Of a stretch of DNA of 46,964 bases, positions 45,800 through 46,964 are shown piece by piece. Source of the DNA: Bradyrhizobium jicamae (GTDB taxonomy: Bacteria > Pseudomonadota > Alphaproteobacteria > Rhizobiales > Xanthobacteraceae); assembly GCF_001440395.1 (NCBI RefSeq), contig NZ_LLXZ01000104.1, positions 1-46,964 on the forward strand, read 5' to 3'. Under the pieces are notes generated by a model. The model did no database searches and had not been told where the DNA came from. It worked only from the letters and a program-made list of their open reading frames with translations. Positions within the stretch are counted from its first letter, which is position 1. The number at the start of each line of letters is the position of its first letter. A program made the translations under genes and the position numbers.

Positions 45800-46964
45800 C
45801 TACGACTTCCCCGCCACCTTCTGCTTGCCGTAGGTGATTCGGTAGACGGCGCCGTTCCAGTCGTCGGAGACCAAGAGCGAGCCGTCCTTCATCTGCAGTA
45901 CATTGACCGGGCGGCCGATATATTTGTTGTCTTCCAGGAAGCCGGTGAGGAACGGCTCCATCGACTTCATCGTGCCGTCCTTGTTGAACTTGGCCATCAC
46001 GAGATCGCCGCCCACTTTCTTGGAGCGGTTCCAGGAGCCGTGCCGGGCGATGATGGCCACGTTCTTGTAGGCCTTCGGGAACATGCTTCCGGTGTAGAAG
46101 CGCATGCCAAGCGCCGCGGAATGCGGCCCCAGCAGACCCACCGGCGCGGTATATTCGCTGCAGGATTTACCCCAGCCGAATTCGGGATCGACGATGTTGC
46201 CCTGCAGGCAGAACGGCGCGCCGAAATGTTCGCCGACCTTGGTGATGCGGTTGAGCTCGTCCTCCGGCACGTCTTCCGACATCCAGTCGCGGCCGTTGTC
46301 AGTGAAGTAGAGCTGCTTGGTTTCCGGATGCCAGTCGAAGCCGACGGTGTTGCGGACGCCGCGGGCGATCACTTCCGCGCCGGAGCCGTCGAGGTTCATC
46401 CGCCTGATGAGGCCGTGCTCATCGCTGTTCAGCACGTTGTTGCCGGGCTGGCCGACCGGAACGTAAAGCTTGTTGTCGGGTCCGATGCCGATGAACTTCC
46501 AGCCATGGGCCTCGTCCTTCGGCAGCTTGTCGAAGATCACGGTCGGCTTCGGCGGATTGTCCAGGTTATCCTCGACCTTCTCGATCTTGGAGACCTTGGA
46601 TAGTTCGGCGATGTACAGCGTGCCGTCCTTGAAGGCGAGGCCGTTCGGACGATAGAGGCCGGAGGCCAGCACCTTGACCTCGCGTTTGCCGTCCTTGTTG
46701 ACGATGGCATAGACCTTGTCGACCAGACGGCTGCCGACGAACACCGTGCCCTTGTCGCCGAGCGCGAGCGAGCGGGCGTTCGCCATGCCGGCGGCATACA
46801 CCTCGATGTTGAAACCGGCCGGCACCTTGAGCTTCGCCGTCGGCAATTTATCCGGCGCGGCTGCGATCGGCGGCGGCGCGATCGGCGCAAGCTTGGCGGC
46901 GGCATCGTTGCCGGCAGGACGGCCGATCAACGGCGAGCCTGGAGGCAGCGCCGGCGAGGCCGCA
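45800..46964 (-). CDS. PQQ-dependent sugar (sorbosone/glucose-type) dehydrogenase, partial
   Basis: The frame remains open to the right window edge, so the N-terminus and signal peptide lie outside; 387 residues are in view. The visible start is a Pro/Ala-rich linker, then AGFNIEVYAAGMANARSLALGDKGTVFVGSR, the beginning of a six-bladed GSDH/sorbosone-dehydrogenase-type propeller. The pattern LYRPNGLAFKDGTLYIAEL, RNTVGFDWHPETKQLYFTDNGRDWMSEDVPEDELNRI and RPVNVLQMKDGSLLVSDDWNGAVYRI matches the family. It is likely periplasmic and passes electrons to the cytochrome encoded next to it. Substrate unknown. Confidence 0.88.
   Translation of the reverse strand, partial: AASPALPPGSPLIGRPAGNDAAAKLAPIAPPPIAAAPDKLPTAKLKVPAGFNIEVYAAGMANARSLALGDKGTVFVGSRLVDKVYAIVNKDGKREVKVLASGLYRPNGLAFKDGTLYIAELSKVSKIEKVEDNLDNPPKPTVIFDKLPKDEAHGWKFIGIGPDNKLYVPVGQPGNNVLNSDEHGLIRRMNLDGSGAEVIARGVRNTVGFDWHPETKQLYFTDNGRDWMSEDVPEDELNRITKVGEHFGAPFCLQGNIVDPEFGWGKSCSEYTAPVGLLGPHSAALGMRFYTGSMFPKAYKNVAIIARHGSWNRSKKVGGDLVMAKFNKDGTMKSMEPFLTGFLEDNKYIGRPVNVLQMKDGSLLVSDDWNGAVYRITYGKQKVAGKS

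Noticed and set aside
1..46964. CRISPR array, tRNA, rRNA, transposase, integrase or phage genes
   Set aside because: I looked for repeat-spacer regularity, tRNA-like cloverleafs and familiar protein motifs and saw none; short tRNAs could still escape reading by eye.

Overview
The window reads as a chromosomal segment of an alphaproteobacterium of the Bradyrhizobium / Rhodopseudomonas group. This rests on high GC with strong GC3 bias, many protein relatives I recognise from Bradyrhizobium, and scattered palindromic elements of the 'cgtcattgcgagg...caatccat...gcaatgacg' type that are frequent in those genomes. No rRNA, tRNA, CRISPR array, insertion sequence, prophage or plasmid function was seen. 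The genus is an inference from memory, not a search.

Layout. 0-7.5 kb: cell-envelope gene cut by the window edge (L,D-transpeptidase-like), a single-TM Ala/Pro-rich protein, two sulfurtransferases (SseA and a small rhodanese), a CoxE-like vWA protein, a GlsB/YeaQ membrane protein, a MoxR AAA+ ATPase and a Baeyer-Villiger-type monooxygenase. 7.6-11.7 kb: a vanillate O-demethylase operon vanA-gntR(vanR)-vanB, diverging from an O-methyltransferase, with two tandem palindromes in between. 11.7-14.5 kb: a lower-GC part with an RlpA-like protein and an orphan REC-PAS-histidine kinase preceded by a perfect FNR/FixK box. 14.6-21.7 kb: catabolic and regulatory genes (GMC oxidoreductase, GNAT, SMP-30, AraC/GyrI regulator, enolase-superfamily enzyme, cupin). 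22-27 kb: GST, intracellular PHB depolymerase PhaZ, an orphan ModA-like binding protein, a phasin with a basic N-terminal tail, and small uncharacterised genes. 27.3-30 kb: a PP2C phosphatase-kinase-TM fusion next to a formate/nitrite channel. 30.5-34 kb: an accessory-looking run of small genes (cupin, lipocalin-like, GYD, WYL-like, KOW-like, ICMT) interleaved with three copies of a roughly 110-bp dispersed repeat; the GYD gene has a second FNR/FixK-type box. 34-47 kb: binding protein, OmpA and Cys-rich envelope proteins, DUF4239, an MFS/AraC divergent pair, malonyl-CoA decarboxylase, GNAT, SerA, DUF3297/glutathione peroxidase, amidase, dihaem cytochrome c and a PQQ-type sugar dehydrogenase running off the end.

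Functional themes: use of lignin-type aromatics (VanAB), PHB storage turnover (PhaZ, phasin), possible low-oxygen control (two FNR/FixK boxes), thiol and peroxide chemistry (sulfurtransferases, GST, GPx) and envelope upkeep. No canonical defence or secretion system is present. The best candidates for something little described are the phosphatase-kinase-TM / FNT channel pair, the FixK-boxed orphan REC-PAS-kinase, the opposing O-methyltransferase / O-demethylase arrangement around tandem palindromes, and the small-gene cluster with its dispersed repeat.
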